Shown here: piece by piece, positions 40,171 through 52,150 of the stretch
Position numbering within the stretch: position 1 is the stretch's first letter
Layout of the letters: each line of letters begins with the position of its first letter
NCBI GenBank assembly: GCA_008711295.1
Contig: VUYV01000298.1
Coordinates: 347,687 to 411,686, forward strand
Length of the DNA: 64,000 nt
From: Anarhynchus alexandrinus
Taxonomy: Eukaryota; Chordata; Aves; Charadriiformes; Charadriidae
Reading direction: 5' to 3'
Translations under genes and position numbers: made by a program
Notes under the pieces: generated by a model
Database searches by the model: none
Seen by the model: only the letters and a program-made list of their open reading frames with translations
Told to the model about the DNA's origin: nothing

Positions 40171-41689
40171 CCTGATTAATTCCTCCCATCACAGGCTTCA
40201 GACGAGCTTCCACTCAGCCCCGCTGGCTCCTGAAATCTGAATTCCTAAGGACACCCCTCCGGGGTGACTTTAACTCACCAGCCTGGTGCGCTGCATGAGG
40301 AGCCACAAATTAAAATAACCAGTCACCCCACAGAGGCAACTTCCACATCAGCTACGCATGAAACAGCCACCTGGTCCCCTTCCTCACACTGCTACACTGC
40401 ATCGTCCTTGCCGTTTCATTGCATTTTCAGGGAGTAATTCACCAGTGAGACATAAAATAAAAAACTTTTGACGTGCTCTGCACCTTTTGCCGCTGCCCTC
40501 AACTCCCTTACGCCCCAGAGGATTTGTCCCCGGGTACGTACCTGGACTGTGCTTCTGTAAGAGGACACGTGTTCAAAACGCACAGGCAATTGCCTCCCAC
40601 TGAGCTGTCCACAGGTGCAAAAGTGTTTGGAGGATCAGGAACTACAGGGATTTAGAAATTACTCATGGATCTGGTTTTACTTAATTCACTACTTCCACAT
40701 AACTGTCCCTGGACTAGGATTTGAGCAGCGTCGTCCTCAAAACCAGGGCTGTTTAATGGTTGCTATAAATAAAAAATACCAATACAAAACCTAAACCAGC
40801 TGTGTTTATCCACCAACTTCCCCTACCTTGACTCTGCACCCGTTACGGGAGAAGAAAAACAGGTATCAAACTATTCTCAGAATGAAGTAGACAACACGGT
40901 AAATATTTTTTTACAAACAGAAATCAAATTAATTAACAAATTAACATTTGCAACTCTGTGCGATACTTCAAAAATATGGAGTATTAAGTGATAACCATAT
41001 CCTTGCAGTTCTGTCATCTGCAGCCCAGCAATGACCACAAATTTGGAAAAGGACAAAATCATTAGGAGAAGAAAAAAAGAAATAAAATGGCAAAAGGTAT
41101 GTGCAGGACCCCCCTTCTCCCACAGGGTTATACCCTCAGTTGTGCGACTACAATGATTAAATACCTGTAGTGAGGCTGTGGGTCTCCACGGATGCTGGAG
41201 GAGAGGATGGGAAGAGATGACTCTATTTTGGGCCAGCCGGAGATGAGATAATTGGAGAAGCGATTTGATGCAGCACAATCATTCTTACACACCCCATTAT
41301 CAGAAACAGGCATGCAAGCCGCGTTTCCTGGTACAGCAGTCAGCTTTAGCCCACTTCAAACAGCAGGTTTGGTTTAACTTTACATCTGAGCACTTGCAGC
41401 GTCAGATGTTTCTGATATATCTGCCCACGCTTAGAACTCACCAGGTCCCCCCATGACCGCAGGCACTCCTGATAAGCACCAGAGTCCTCCACCTCAGCAG
41501 CAGAAGAGGGCTGAAGGAGGGATGGGACCAGACACACGGTTTGGACGAGAAAGCACTAAAATAACTGATCCTTTGCCTTACGGTTAATTTAAACACCGAA
41601 TGAGCCCGGCCAACAGCTCCTATTTCTGGGCCAGGCAGGAGAAACAAACGGCAGAAAGCCCAGGGGAGCGGACTGCCTCCTCCAAAACT

Positions 41690-41775
41690 TTTCGGCGCCG
41701 GTAACTAGCAAACCCCGAGCAGGAAAGCAGGTCTGGCGAGCCGCGAGTGACTCAGAAGGCGACGGGGGCTGCTGC
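41690..41775. promoter_or_regulatory. Short CpG cluster with an AP-1-type motif
   Basis: About ten CpGs in 85 bp around TCGGCGCCGG and GCCGCGAGTGACTCAG. TGACTCA matches the AP-1 consensus. Regulatory function is inferred only. Confidence 0.3.
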
Positions 41776-42649
41776 TACCTGCCTTCGGGTTCACTCGGGC
41801 ACAGCCAGCACTCACCATCTTCAACCCATTGGAACAGCCCGACAGGCAAAGCTGCGTTCAGAGCTCCACCACCACCCACCCGTAATTGCTCCCATCAAAA
41901 CGGCTTCGCCATTACACGGAAACCGATGTGTACCTATACACAGGCGTGCGTGCACGCAAGCTCCCATAGATACAAAGCAATTATGCTCCAGTCCTAAAGG
42001 AGGAACATATATGCTTACTACAACAGATCGCAAGTGATTGTCTGAAGTGTTTTCCAGCTTAAGAGGACGAAAGGAGGCACACCCTTTTGCTGCCAGCATT
42101 GGGTCAATTTGCATTCTGCCACTGCAGTTTGGGGCACCTTTTCCTGCTGGTTTGACGTTACCTGTAGCAAATCTTGGCATGGCCGGGACTCCCAGCAAAA
42201 CTTGAACTACATGTGCCCCCCTTCCTGTACGTGCTGCTTTCAGAAAGCTTCAGACAACCAAGTCATCAGTCAGCAAGTTCCAAGTCAGTCAGACCACTGG
42301 GCAATTTTGAATCCGTGGAGATGGATAAAAGCAAGGCAGTGATTTCCCCTTCCCATCGTGACCCATAGCACCACAATAAGAAACAGCAAGTAATAAATAG
42401 GAAGACTGATGTATGGAGAGAGATGCACAGAAGAATTACAGGTGCCACCACATAGCTAAGATCTGGGGGGTTTGCAGACACAGCACTCAATTTGTTTGAT
42501 CTGATCGTTGCTGCAATCCTCAGGAGGGGCTGGAGGGAGAGGCAAAGGAAGCCTTCTCCCCAGCTGGGTACTAGCCAGCCCACCCTCCTCCAAAGCTTTG
42601 CTGAGAAACGAGATGACAGGGCCTTCAGGGAAGCCTGGCTGGGGCAAGC

Positions 42650-42955
42650 AAGCTGCCAGGGTCTGGGCTGCAGCGAGCCGATGGCCCCAGCCGCTGTGGG
42701 AAGGTGCGGAGCGGCCGGCTGACAACAGCCTCGCCGAGAGCCCTCCCGGGCAGCGCCGTGGCTTGTCAGCTCACGCCTGCCCGCTGCGGGAGAACAGGCA
42801 TTTCCAGGCCCCGGCCCCGTCACCCCGGCTCAGCTGACGCATTTGGATACACGCCTTTTGATGTGGGCTTCCTCTGAAGAACGCGCGAGCTGGCTTGTAT
42901 AAATCTTAATGCTCTCCTGCGCGAAACGATTAGCGAAGACCTCCCGAAACCTGTT
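42650..42955. promoter_or_regulatory. CpG-rich region, possible island
   Basis: About 27 CpGs by eye in 300 bp, GC-rich in the first two thirds, with CCCGGGCAGCGCCG and an ACGCGCGAG cluster. Possible promoter or enhancer in the presumed TIAM1 5' region; transcript unknown. Confidence 0.45.
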
Positions 42956-45900
42956 TTCAGACAACTTAGCATATTCTGCCCAAAACAGGCTGGAGACAAC
43001 CAGGCCAGCCGCCGAGTTGGACGTCGCCTCCAGGAGCTTGAAGAACTGGCCATCAGCTAACCCCTGCAGCTGGAAGATGGCACACGTTTATCCTCCCCTT
43101 CTCAGGCGACTAAAGTTGATACCACTGAGAAAAGCCCTTTTTTTCTTCCAGCATCAGCAGGACAAATCTCAGCAACCCTACAGGGAGTCCACAGGCTCTC
43201 CCAAATACCCAGCTGAAACATGGAGACCCCAGCTACAGAGTCCAGAGGAGGAAGGTCCCCCCCAGCGTGGCACGGTCCACTGCAGGACAGCACCTCCTCA
43301 GTGGTGAAAGGAGAGGAGAGGGACTCCCATCAGACACAAACCCAGTCTGCATCCTGCGTAAAGGTGTATTTATCAACCCTAATTAACATCCTGGGCTTCT
43401 CACACCCTGGCACACCTGCTAATTAGCACACATGAGTTAATATCATTTTAACAATGGATTATCACTTTGGGCAGAAAAATGGTTGGGAGTCACTTCAGTA
43501 CAGTGACTCATCCTGAGCACAGCAGCAACGTAAGATATGAAGAGCATCGGCCGCATTTGCGCAGGGCTACACAGACCATATCTCTTTAACTACGGCTTAC
43601 TTTACAAAGCCAAGGTGCTTCAAAAATTCATGATTGTATCTGTCTTATTTTCCACCTGCACAAACAGATGGCCTTAGAGAAGCGTCCTGTCTCCATCCTC
43701 CAGACAACTGGAGCCACTCAGGTTTTTCTTCAAGTCCTTATAGCCATGGTGGAGTTCCTAATGGTTCCAGCCACCATGATTAATCGCCTGCTTTGGTCAA
43801 GCATGTTTCAGGACATGACCCAGGGCCCAGCAGGCAATTACCATCTGCCAGGAATGACCCCACAGGAACACCGAGGTGCTGATGCCCAACGCCAGTTTCG
43901 GTGCTACTGCAAACGCCCCATGACCACAGACCAATCTGGCGGCGCAGGCAGACACCCTGGCACGCGTTACTGCGACATTACTTTTTCCTTTTTTCACTTA
44001 ACACTGTAAGCTACAGCCCTATAAATGCAACCTGGGCTTCAAAGTTCAAGCCGCCTCTTGCATATCACTGTGGACAATGTGGCCGAGCCATGCACTGGCT
44101 TTCACCCTGGTGACCCCCCTCCCCTGGGAGCAACACCCACGCTTCTGCCTGTGCAGCCTCATGCATCTGGCAGGAGGGACTGTGACCAAGAATACTGCTA
44201 AAGCAAAGGGTTGTCTCTCCGTAGGCGGGGACATAGTTTGGCTCCAGCCATCTTCTCTTCAATGATAAATTGAGGAAGAAAGTCGACTTTGGCTGCATTT
44301 TCTTTCTTTTTTTAAGCCTCAGCTTTCAAACTGGATCTCTGCGATGTAGAAGCTCACAAGAGGGCACTGGTGGAAAACCATCACACCGCCATCAGAACCA
44401 CTTCTACCCCCTCAAATTGATGTTTAACACTGCCTGCCTTCACTGTGTCCAATGAAAACCTGCAAACCAACCCTTGACAATTAAAGAATGTGAACAGCAT
44501 GAAAAATTATACTAGATTGAATGTATCCATACTCCCTGTTATCAGAAAGATTTTTCTCAGCCTCATGTTTCTATTTGGGATTAGGAAGGGAGCTATGAAA
44601 GGCAGGTATTGTTCACCACCAAATAGTTCCCTTTCAGCCTCTACAAAAGTAAGCTAATGAACTACAGGGTTTTTTTTCCCCTTTGGAGAGGTCAGTAGAT
44701 ATATCAGCTCATGGGAAAACTGATCCCCGTTGTTACACTGCAAGAGTAGTTGAAAAAAGGTTTCTAATGAGCTACAGGGAGTGGATGCTGGCCACGAGCC
44801 AGCACCCCTTGCCTGCGAAACCAAGACAGACGACAAGAGTCATGAACCACCTCTGGAGCAAGTACAAGTTAACATTTAAGGCTTGCATTTCACCACGCTG
44901 CTTGTGGCTGGCAGCTCTCACACCGGCTTTGCAGCACATACTCGGGGCACATTACTTGTGGACACTCAGCAGGCATAACTTCACGGGCAAAGACAGGGCT
45001 CCTTCTCTTTACTGCGACCCATCCAGGTGCGTGCAGGTAAAACACACACCTCTGTGTACACAGGATTAATATCTATAGAAGAAGCCTGCTTCTAGTCACC
45101 TAGCCTCAAGAAAACACCCGCAACGGTGAAGCTCTTCTGGACAGACATACAAGCACGCACACGTGTACCCAAAGTCGCTACGAGCTTCTGCACCTCCCAA
45201 GCACTGGGATGGTTTTATAGGGTCATCTGGCCATGTGCGGTGGCTCCAACCCAGCTCCCCCCGACCGGGGAAGTGGGTACCACTGCAACACCCCACGTTG
45301 CACAAGCCTCGCAGCAGTGCCTACGAGCCCGTTCGGTCCTTACCGCAACTGCTGCCTGGCACAAAACAGGGACAGTTTCCTTTTTTGATGAGAAGGCTCG
45401 AGGAGGAACATTTTATTCAAGACTTTTAATCCAAACACCTCCTCTCGTTTCTTTGAAAGAAACTAGGCGGTAGCTGCTGTCATTCTCAGGCTGCGTTCCG
45501 ACACGCTTCCACCTCATCCCTGCCAATAGTTTTAATTTCGTTGGAAAAATCAGCTCAAAATGAGAGTGACAAGCTGTATGCTGGTGATGATGCTGTCAAA
45601 TGATGGATATCGTAGGTTTACATTAGTTGTCAAAATTTTTCAACACTAAAAATAGGTATCACAAGCTTTTGGATTCACTGCATAGAAGTATTAAACATAC
45701 AGGATACTCACACCTTCAAAAAAGCCCAAAGCCACTCAAAACCAGGTAAAACCAGCAATGTGTGACGTACAGCAAAGGTCTCTGAGCATTATTTATTTTG
45801 AGAAGGAGAACAACACACTGCCACATGAAATCTCGTAACACGCCTGGCCAAAGTGAAGACAAGATGCTGCACACAACATGAAATACAGCAGCACAATATG

Positions 45901-46440
45901 GGATGCAAACACACGCAAAAGAAGAAAGAAAAAAAAAAAAGCTTAGAGAAGATAGAAAATCCTGTATCCTGTTATCCCAGCTCTTGGTCCAGATCCCACT
46001 GAAAGGCAAGGCAAAGATCTTCCCGCAGCAGCTCCTCCTTTCCCTCCTGCCATCCTTTGCCTGCCCCAGCCCAGCAACAAAGGGCCCAGAGCCATGAGTC
46101 TGGAGAAGGATGGAAAAGCCCAGGAAAAGCAAGTAGGTTGCCAGAGGGCTGATATTTCCATTCGAGGGGTGACTTCTCCCCAGGCGGCGACCTGCCAACA
46201 GACACCAGCCGGGCAGCAGGTTGCCAGAGGGGACGTTGTTTTTATGGGTAAGATGGCATAGGAGGAGGTAGGGAGTAGAGACCATTTACAAACCAAATCC
46301 AGCTTGCTTATTCACTGAGATGACTAGCCCAGGCAGAGTTGTCCCTATATTAGGCCAATATTTATAGCAGAAAGAAAATAAAGCATCATAAGGAATTACT
46401 AATTAGATGTTATCATAACACTGTGTAGAACTGAAGCAGC

Positions 46441-46610
46441 ACTCCAATGTGCTTTATAAATAATTAGCAAATTAACTTTCACAATACCCCTGTGAGGCAA
46501 GTATTATCCCCATCTTCTACACCGCCAAGCGTAGAGTGAGCGGTTCGCTCATGGCCACAGTCCTTGAGCGGAGGCAGGATTACAACTGGTGCCCTGGTCC
46601 CCTGTCACCA
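46441..46610 (+). mobile_element. MIR SINE relic
   Basis: Matches the MIR layout in order: GTGCTTTATAAATAATTAGC, TTCACAATACCCCTGTGAGG, AAGTATTATCCCCATCTTCT, then GGCAGGATTACAACTGGTGC. The central GAGGAAACTGAGGCA portion is degraded. Old amniote SINE in the plus orientation. Confidence 0.72.
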
Positions 46611-47008
46611 ACACCTGATCCAGGCACAGCCTGCTCACCCAGGGTGAAATGCTGACTCAAAACACTCTTGTGTTAAGTTAGCCAAAGCACCTGATCTATG
46701 TTGTCTACATTTTTATGCCAATGGTGAGAGGACAGAAGATACCCGTCCCAGTGTAAAGCCCAACAGTACCAAAAAAAGCATGGTGGCACAGTTGGCTTAA
46801 ACCTACTAAAGTCCATGCCACTGCCTTAAGGAGACACCTCACCCTACAGCCACATGCTCCCCTCCTCACACACGCACTGGTGCTCCCTGGCAGGCCAGTG
46901 GCTTGCTGGTTCAGGGGACAGCCTGGGGTGAAAACTGACCCTGCGTGTAAAAAAAGGGCAGAGTTTGGTCAGATGAGTCCCCTGCCCCAGCCAAGCGTGT
47001 GGCTGCCT
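46611..47008. other. Non-coding sequence left of the duplication
   Basis: No gene or recognised repeat. Its right edge, about 47008, is where the duplicated block begins in its first context. Confidence 0.5.
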
Positions 47009-47431
47009 GAGCACAGGGATGGGACATCAAAAAAGAAGAGGGAGCTGGGAGCCCACTGGTTACATCTCCCATACCATCAGACCATGAGCCATGCCACTCT
47101 TTTCTCCTAGAGCTCTGCTCGGGCCACGAAGCACGGGCTCCTTGGTTACCATCCCAGCCCCGCACCTCTCCATGCACTGGCCCAGGCTGTATTTTCCAAT
47201 TCCTTGGCACTTAGGATGAAATGCATTCACACCCATGAACTCGGGGCTGAACTCAGGGCTGACTGTGCAGCTGACCACACACTACTTGGCACAGGTATGA
47301 CTCCTTTCACTCTAGGGATAAATTCCAGCTTACACCAGCACGAGACCAAGATTCATCCTCTTCCCTTGCTCTCAGAAGGAGCATGACAACATGCCAAAGT
47401 CCAAAATTTGTTCAATGGCTCAGTCTCCCCC
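47009..47431. repeat. Direct duplication, copy 1 (423 bp)
   Basis: Every base aligns with 47610-48032 at a constant offset of 601 with no indels. I find only two differences, both A/G (47034 vs 47635 and 47355 vs 47956). This copy runs straight into the N gap. Its left flank is unique sequence without CR1. Confidence 0.95.
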
Positions 47432-47495
47432 NNNNNNNNNNNNNNNNNNNNNNNNNNNNNNNNNNNNNNNNNNNNNNNNNNNNNNNNNNNNNNNN
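47432..47495. other. Assembly gap, 64 N
   Basis: Sixty-four undetermined bases separate copy 1 of the duplication from a minus-strand CR1 fragment. The gap lies where the 3' part of that CR1 element should be. Confidence 1.
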
Positions 47496-47609
47496 CAGGT
47501 CCATGTCCTTCTTATGTTGGGGACTCCAGAGCTGGACGCAGTACTCCAGGTGAGGTCTCACGAGAGTGGAGTAGAGGGGCAGAATCACCTCCCTTGCCCT
47601 GCGGGCCAC
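47496..47609 (-). mobile_element. CR1 LINE fragment interrupted by the assembly gap
   Basis: On the minus strand this reads as CR1 ORF2 coding sequence ([19 protein letters not shown] then [11 protein letters not shown]), nearly identical to the matching part of the 29090 copy. Its 5'-truncated end is at about 47609, abutting duplication copy 2. Its 3' part and tail would fall in the N gap. Confidence 0.93.
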
Positions 47610-48032
47610 GAGCACAGGGATGGGACATCAAAAAGGAAGAGGGAGCTGGGAGCCCACTGGTTACATCTCCCATACCATCAGACCATGAGCCATGCCACTC
47701 TTTTCTCCTAGAGCTCTGCTCGGGCCACGAAGCACGGGCTCCTTGGTTACCATCCCAGCCCCGCACCTCTCCATGCACTGGCCCAGGCTGTATTTTCCAA
47801 TTCCTTGGCACTTAGGATGAAATGCATTCACACCCATGAACTCGGGGCTGAACTCAGGGCTGACTGTGCAGCTGACCACACACTACTTGGCACAGGTATG
47901 ACTCCTTTCACTCTAGGGATAAATTCCAGCTTACACCAGCACGAGACCAAGATTCGTCCTCTTCCCTTGCTCTCAGAAGGAGCATGACAACATGCCAAAG
48001 TCCAAAATTTGTTCAATGGCTCAGTCTCCCCC
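47610..48032. repeat. Direct duplication, copy 2 (423 bp)
   Basis: Second copy of 47009-47431, two A/G differences, no indels. It is bounded on the left by the CR1 fragment. On the right the sequence continues uninterrupted into unique DNA, so this copy has the intact right flank that copy 1 lacks. Confidence 0.95.
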
Positions 48033-50046
48033 TACTCTTCCCAGAGGGGATATCTTCTCACAGCTCATAAAGAAACTTCTTCGCAGTCACAGAGCTGGGG
48101 TAGGTCAAGCAGCAGAGGCTGCACCGGCCACAGACGGACCCCCACCATCCCCACCCATCCCTCCCACCCTGCCCACGGACACTGCAGCCCATGGCTCTGC
48201 CATCCTTCCCCCAGAGCTGGAGGGGCACCGCTGGCAGGGACAGCGCTGCCCACTCCCTCCAGCACTCACCTGCCTGTTGGGTGGAGAAAGCCTGAGCGCA
48301 AGCATGTGCAGGTGAGTCCCTGTGGGCTCCTCATGTGTTGTAGACAGGAACTGGGAGGGAAAAGTCCCTCCGCCCCCAGCAAATCCAAAAGAAACAACTC
48401 TGAGCGGCTGCCCCTTTCCAGACCTAGCAAACTGAGCATGCAGCTTCAAGCATGCATTATAAATGCCTGCTAACTCCACCGGCACAACAGAAAGCACCCT
48501 TCCAGTAGTTCTTCTGCCCAGGCAGCACTTCCCTGTGCATCCAGCTCTCACCTTTCACCAGAGCAAGCGGGCTACCACAAGTGTCCTTGCTCCCTCCCTC
48601 ACTAAGCTTTATATTGAAGGAGAAGACTACGGCAGCATCAATGCCATCCACACACACACCCTCATGTCACTGCCACCTCCACCTTCAAGGTGCAGGGGTG
48701 ACTGACACATCCAAAGCAATGTCACTTTCTCAGTAGCTCAGTTAAGCGGTGGGAACCGGCCAAGTCATGGAAGGGAGCAATCCAGTCAACAGGACAGGCA
48801 GGAAAATGAAGAGTCGCGAAGGCGAATACACACATTCTGCTTCTCCAAACTCTCCATGAAAGCATGCAGCAAAATTGAGGATGCTCTTGCACAGTTTCCT
48901 GCAGATCCCAAAGCAGGTTTTGGGGACAAGACTGGCCCAGAAAGCTCCGGCCACAAGCCCTCACACTGCCTGCCCACCACCAGCCATGCTGCAGACCAGA
49001 CTACTGGGCAGATCCAGGCTAATGGCACTGTTTCCCATCTACTGGTCTTCCCCGTGAAGTATTCTGAGACCCTCACAGAAAGAAACAGTACAGAAGTATA
49101 AACTGCTGCTATTACTTTCTGCCGGATGCATGTTAAGAAAGTAGGCAGACCTGCATCTATTTTAGATGTGCTGTGTAAAAATAAAAGATGTTGTTTGACT
49201 GCACGTGTTCTCATTGTCAGAAAACAATCTCCAATTTATTTCTTCTCTTTTATTTCGAGTCTTTACAGCCAGATGGTAAACAAATTCCCCTCAATGTCAC
49301 CTCAATGAAAAGAAGCCCTGACCTGGTTTCAACCTCCCCAGACCCAAGCACGACACAGAAATCACACCATTCAGTTAATACTCCTCTCCTGGGGGGGGCC
49401 CGACCTGACACCCCTCACTCGCAGCCTGACCCAAAGCCCTCTGACATGAGCAGAGATCTTGACTTCAGGTTCTGCCCAGAGCACTGCCACCACTGACTTT
49501 CACAGGATGACTCGAGGTTACAAACACTACAGCTGGCAGACAGGGATGGGACAACTGGACGTGCCATTCACCAGAGGTCTCACAGAGATTTATGCAACTA
49601 TGTCTCTCTGGTTTATGTCTTAGTGTTTTCCATTCTTCTCCTTTTCCATTAACTTGTTACTTCAGAGGTCTTTCTCCCTTTTAAAAGCCCAGATTGAGTT
49701 ATTCCATTGAAAGACAAACACAATTTTATCAGAAAATGAATGATATTTTTCTGCTTTTCCTATTTATACTCCCCTCATTCACTGCCAGGACACATCTCAT
49801 GTAACTATATTACTGCCTACTTCTTTGCCAGTGCTGTGCTCCTACTAATGAACAAATCTTTAATTTCAAGGCATAGTTTGTGTCCATCTACAGTCTCTGC
49901 CAGGCATCTATATTGGTGGTGCCCATGCCAAGTCTGGGTACACTGTGTTACAGTGGTCATAAAGTGAATCACTAGCAGTTTTGTCTGGATATACAGCAAT
50001 CTTCACCACGAAGATGCTCAAAGTAAAAAGTGAAGTGGGATCATGT

Positions 50047-50198
50047 TTCCCAGAGAGGTTGTGCAGGCTCTGTTCTTGGAGGTTTTCAAGACCTGCCTGG
50101 CAAAGGGCCCCGAGCAGCCTTGTCTGGTCCCAGAGCTGGCCCTGCTTTGGGTACAGGTTGGAGCAGAGACCCCAACATGTCCCTTCCCACCCTAGAGA
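50047..50198 (+). mobile_element. Ancient CR1 3'-end fragment
   Basis: Degraded CR1 order: TTCCCAGAGAGGTTGTGCAG, TTCTTGGAGGTTTTCAAGAC, a GAGCAGCCTTGTCTGGT segment, CTGGCCCTGCTTTGGG and TGTCCCTTCCCACCCTAGA. Clearly older than the 29090 and 34442 copies. Confidence 0.75.
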
Positions 50199-52113
50199 CA
50201 TATTGACCCCAGCGTCAGGGGCATCCTCCAAGCAATTGTCAATCAAATGCCCAAGACCACACCTGACAGAGAGGGCAAATCCACACAAGAGATGAGCTTT
50301 TCGTCAGTGTTGGTCCACCGAGATACGCTGTCTTGAAGTTTCCTCACAGCTTGTGGAAGGGTTTGATCCAGTCAAACCACACATATGACCATGGCAGCTG
50401 GATCCACCTCCTTCCACACCAGCTGCCAAACATGCCTACCAACCTAGCTCTAGGGCCAGCCGCAGCACCCCCAACACATTTCAGTCCAGCAGAGCTGAGG
50501 ACACACTTAAGCAAGCAGGTCTCTGCTAAACTGGACAACAGTGAGTGCCAAAACGGCACGAGTACTCACAAAAACAGCTTCACCAGTGAACCTGAAAGCC
50601 AGCAGAGGTTTATAGTATTACCCAGTAGCAGCAGGATGGCAACCTCCTGTGAGTCCCCAGCAGTCTGCAAAGCACACCTCTATCTACACCCTCACTACCA
50701 ACCCACAACAGAAGAAACTCGTGGGATTTCTTTACACAGCTTGGTGGCCAAGAGCAAAGCGTGGCAGAGACATGGTAGAATAGGATAGCATTGAGAAATG
50801 CCACTAGTGCATTTTGCTTTGAAAAGCATCAAAATTACAGGAAATTGTTCAGACTCCCTTTATTAAGAAAACAAGAAACTGAGAAGCATGACCAGGAAAC
50901 GCTGTTTAAAAGTTGGCTCTTTTTCATGGATAGCAGGCAAGGAAAGAAGATGCAGAAGAAGAGCAGGAGGAAAGCATGAAGCAACTGGAAGTGTCTTCTC
51001 TGAATTGCAGTCTGAAGTCTTTGGCTTTCTTTTGATACCAGTAAACGTGAAAGAAAATAGAGTCTTGTTCCAAATCTTGTTCCAAACTACTATTTGGAAG
51101 AAAGCCACAGCTCATTATGAACAAAGCAGGCAAAGAATATATGGTTTGTGATATTCAAACAACGGCCCTGCTCCTGTGAGCCCACTCCTGAGTATTTTCA
51201 AACCGGTGGCAACACTGACAGACAATACATACATTGGTATACGTTCATGGTGTTACACACTCACTGCCACTTGACCTTGCCTTTATTACTTACAAAATGT
51301 GTTTTTGAACACTCAGAGATGCATAATTTCTCTGAGTGATCCCTAAGACTAAGAGTTCATATACAGATTAACTGCTTAAGCAAGCTAAAGGGCAGAGACA
51401 TAGTCTCTTTTACTCGCAAAAGCCTCATACTCTGAAAATCATAATTGTTCTAGAACTGCTGATTAATTTTCCTCATTTGTACTTTTTCCCCTTTTAAAGT
51501 CCTGCCTGTTCCTTTTATTTCTTATGAGGCTTTTCAGTATTTGTCTGTTACTTGAACGTTAAAGCCTGATTTGTGATTAAACACAACATTTGTGAGGCGG
51601 ACTCCAGTGCTGCCTGCTGTCACTGCTGCAACTATAAGCAGCTCTGGGAGATACCAGCGTATCAAGGCAGATCCTTCTCTGCATAAGTCTGTGTGACCAA
51701 AGCTATTTCTCCCCTATTCCTGACCCCCTTGACACCCCCCACCCACTCCCCTCAAAAAAACCCAAACACCACATGATTACTACACAGTGGGATAGCTGCA
51801 TGGTATGAATACTGGTGGGTATGTATTAAAGTGGCAACAAACAGGGCAACAACAGGGAGAACACAGAAATACATTGCAGAGCAATAAAATAGTTCAGTTT
51901 CATCAGTTGCATTAATTACACAAAAGCAGTAATCAGAGATTGTACGCTTAAGTATGTCGAGAATGCCGCACTCAGTAACTTGAAGAAATTACTTTTATCA
52001 CTTGGCTCACTTTCCCCACTGTCGCCACACTCCGCAGATAAGGGAACTCTTCAAACTTAAATGACCACGTTCCACATTTCGGGGTTCTGCAAAAACCAGC
52101 TGAGCTATCTGGA

Positions 52114-52150
52114 GGCCAGCTGAGATCAGGCCAGCTGAAGTCAGGCCAGC
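52114..52150. repeat. 15-bp tandem repeat, about 2.5 units
   Basis: GGCCAGCTGAGATCA, then GGCCAGCTGAAGTCA, then a partial GGCCAGC. Minisatellite-like seed. Confidence 0.85.

Larger units (their letters stand above)
34574..46440. other. Non-coding region, no gene recognised
   Basis: About 12 kb without a recognisable exon. It contains CpG-rich patches at 38881-39095, 41690-41775 and 42650-42950 and a (CCCT)n tract at 40135-40170. Open frames up to about 185 codons (for example minus 42266-42823) sit in GC-rich patches, overlap others and show no domain. Confidence 0.55.

Noticed and set aside
42266..42823. 185-codon minus-strand open frame
   Set aside because: GC-rich patch with comparable open frames in several other phases. 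No family motif and no supporting splice signals.
45716..46285. 189-codon minus-strand open frame
   Set aside because: Low-complexity Phe/Leu/Ser-rich stretch from a poly-A tract read in reverse. Overlaps another frame and shows no family motif.
48268..48316. Consensus splice donors on both strands (minus at 48270, plus near 48312)
   Set aside because: Isolated GTGAGT matches are common in a 64-kb window, and no paired acceptor or coding content supports an exon here. The same holds for donor-like sites on the minus strand at 12055, 19791, 35347 and 59091. I could not tell true 5' UTR exons from chance.
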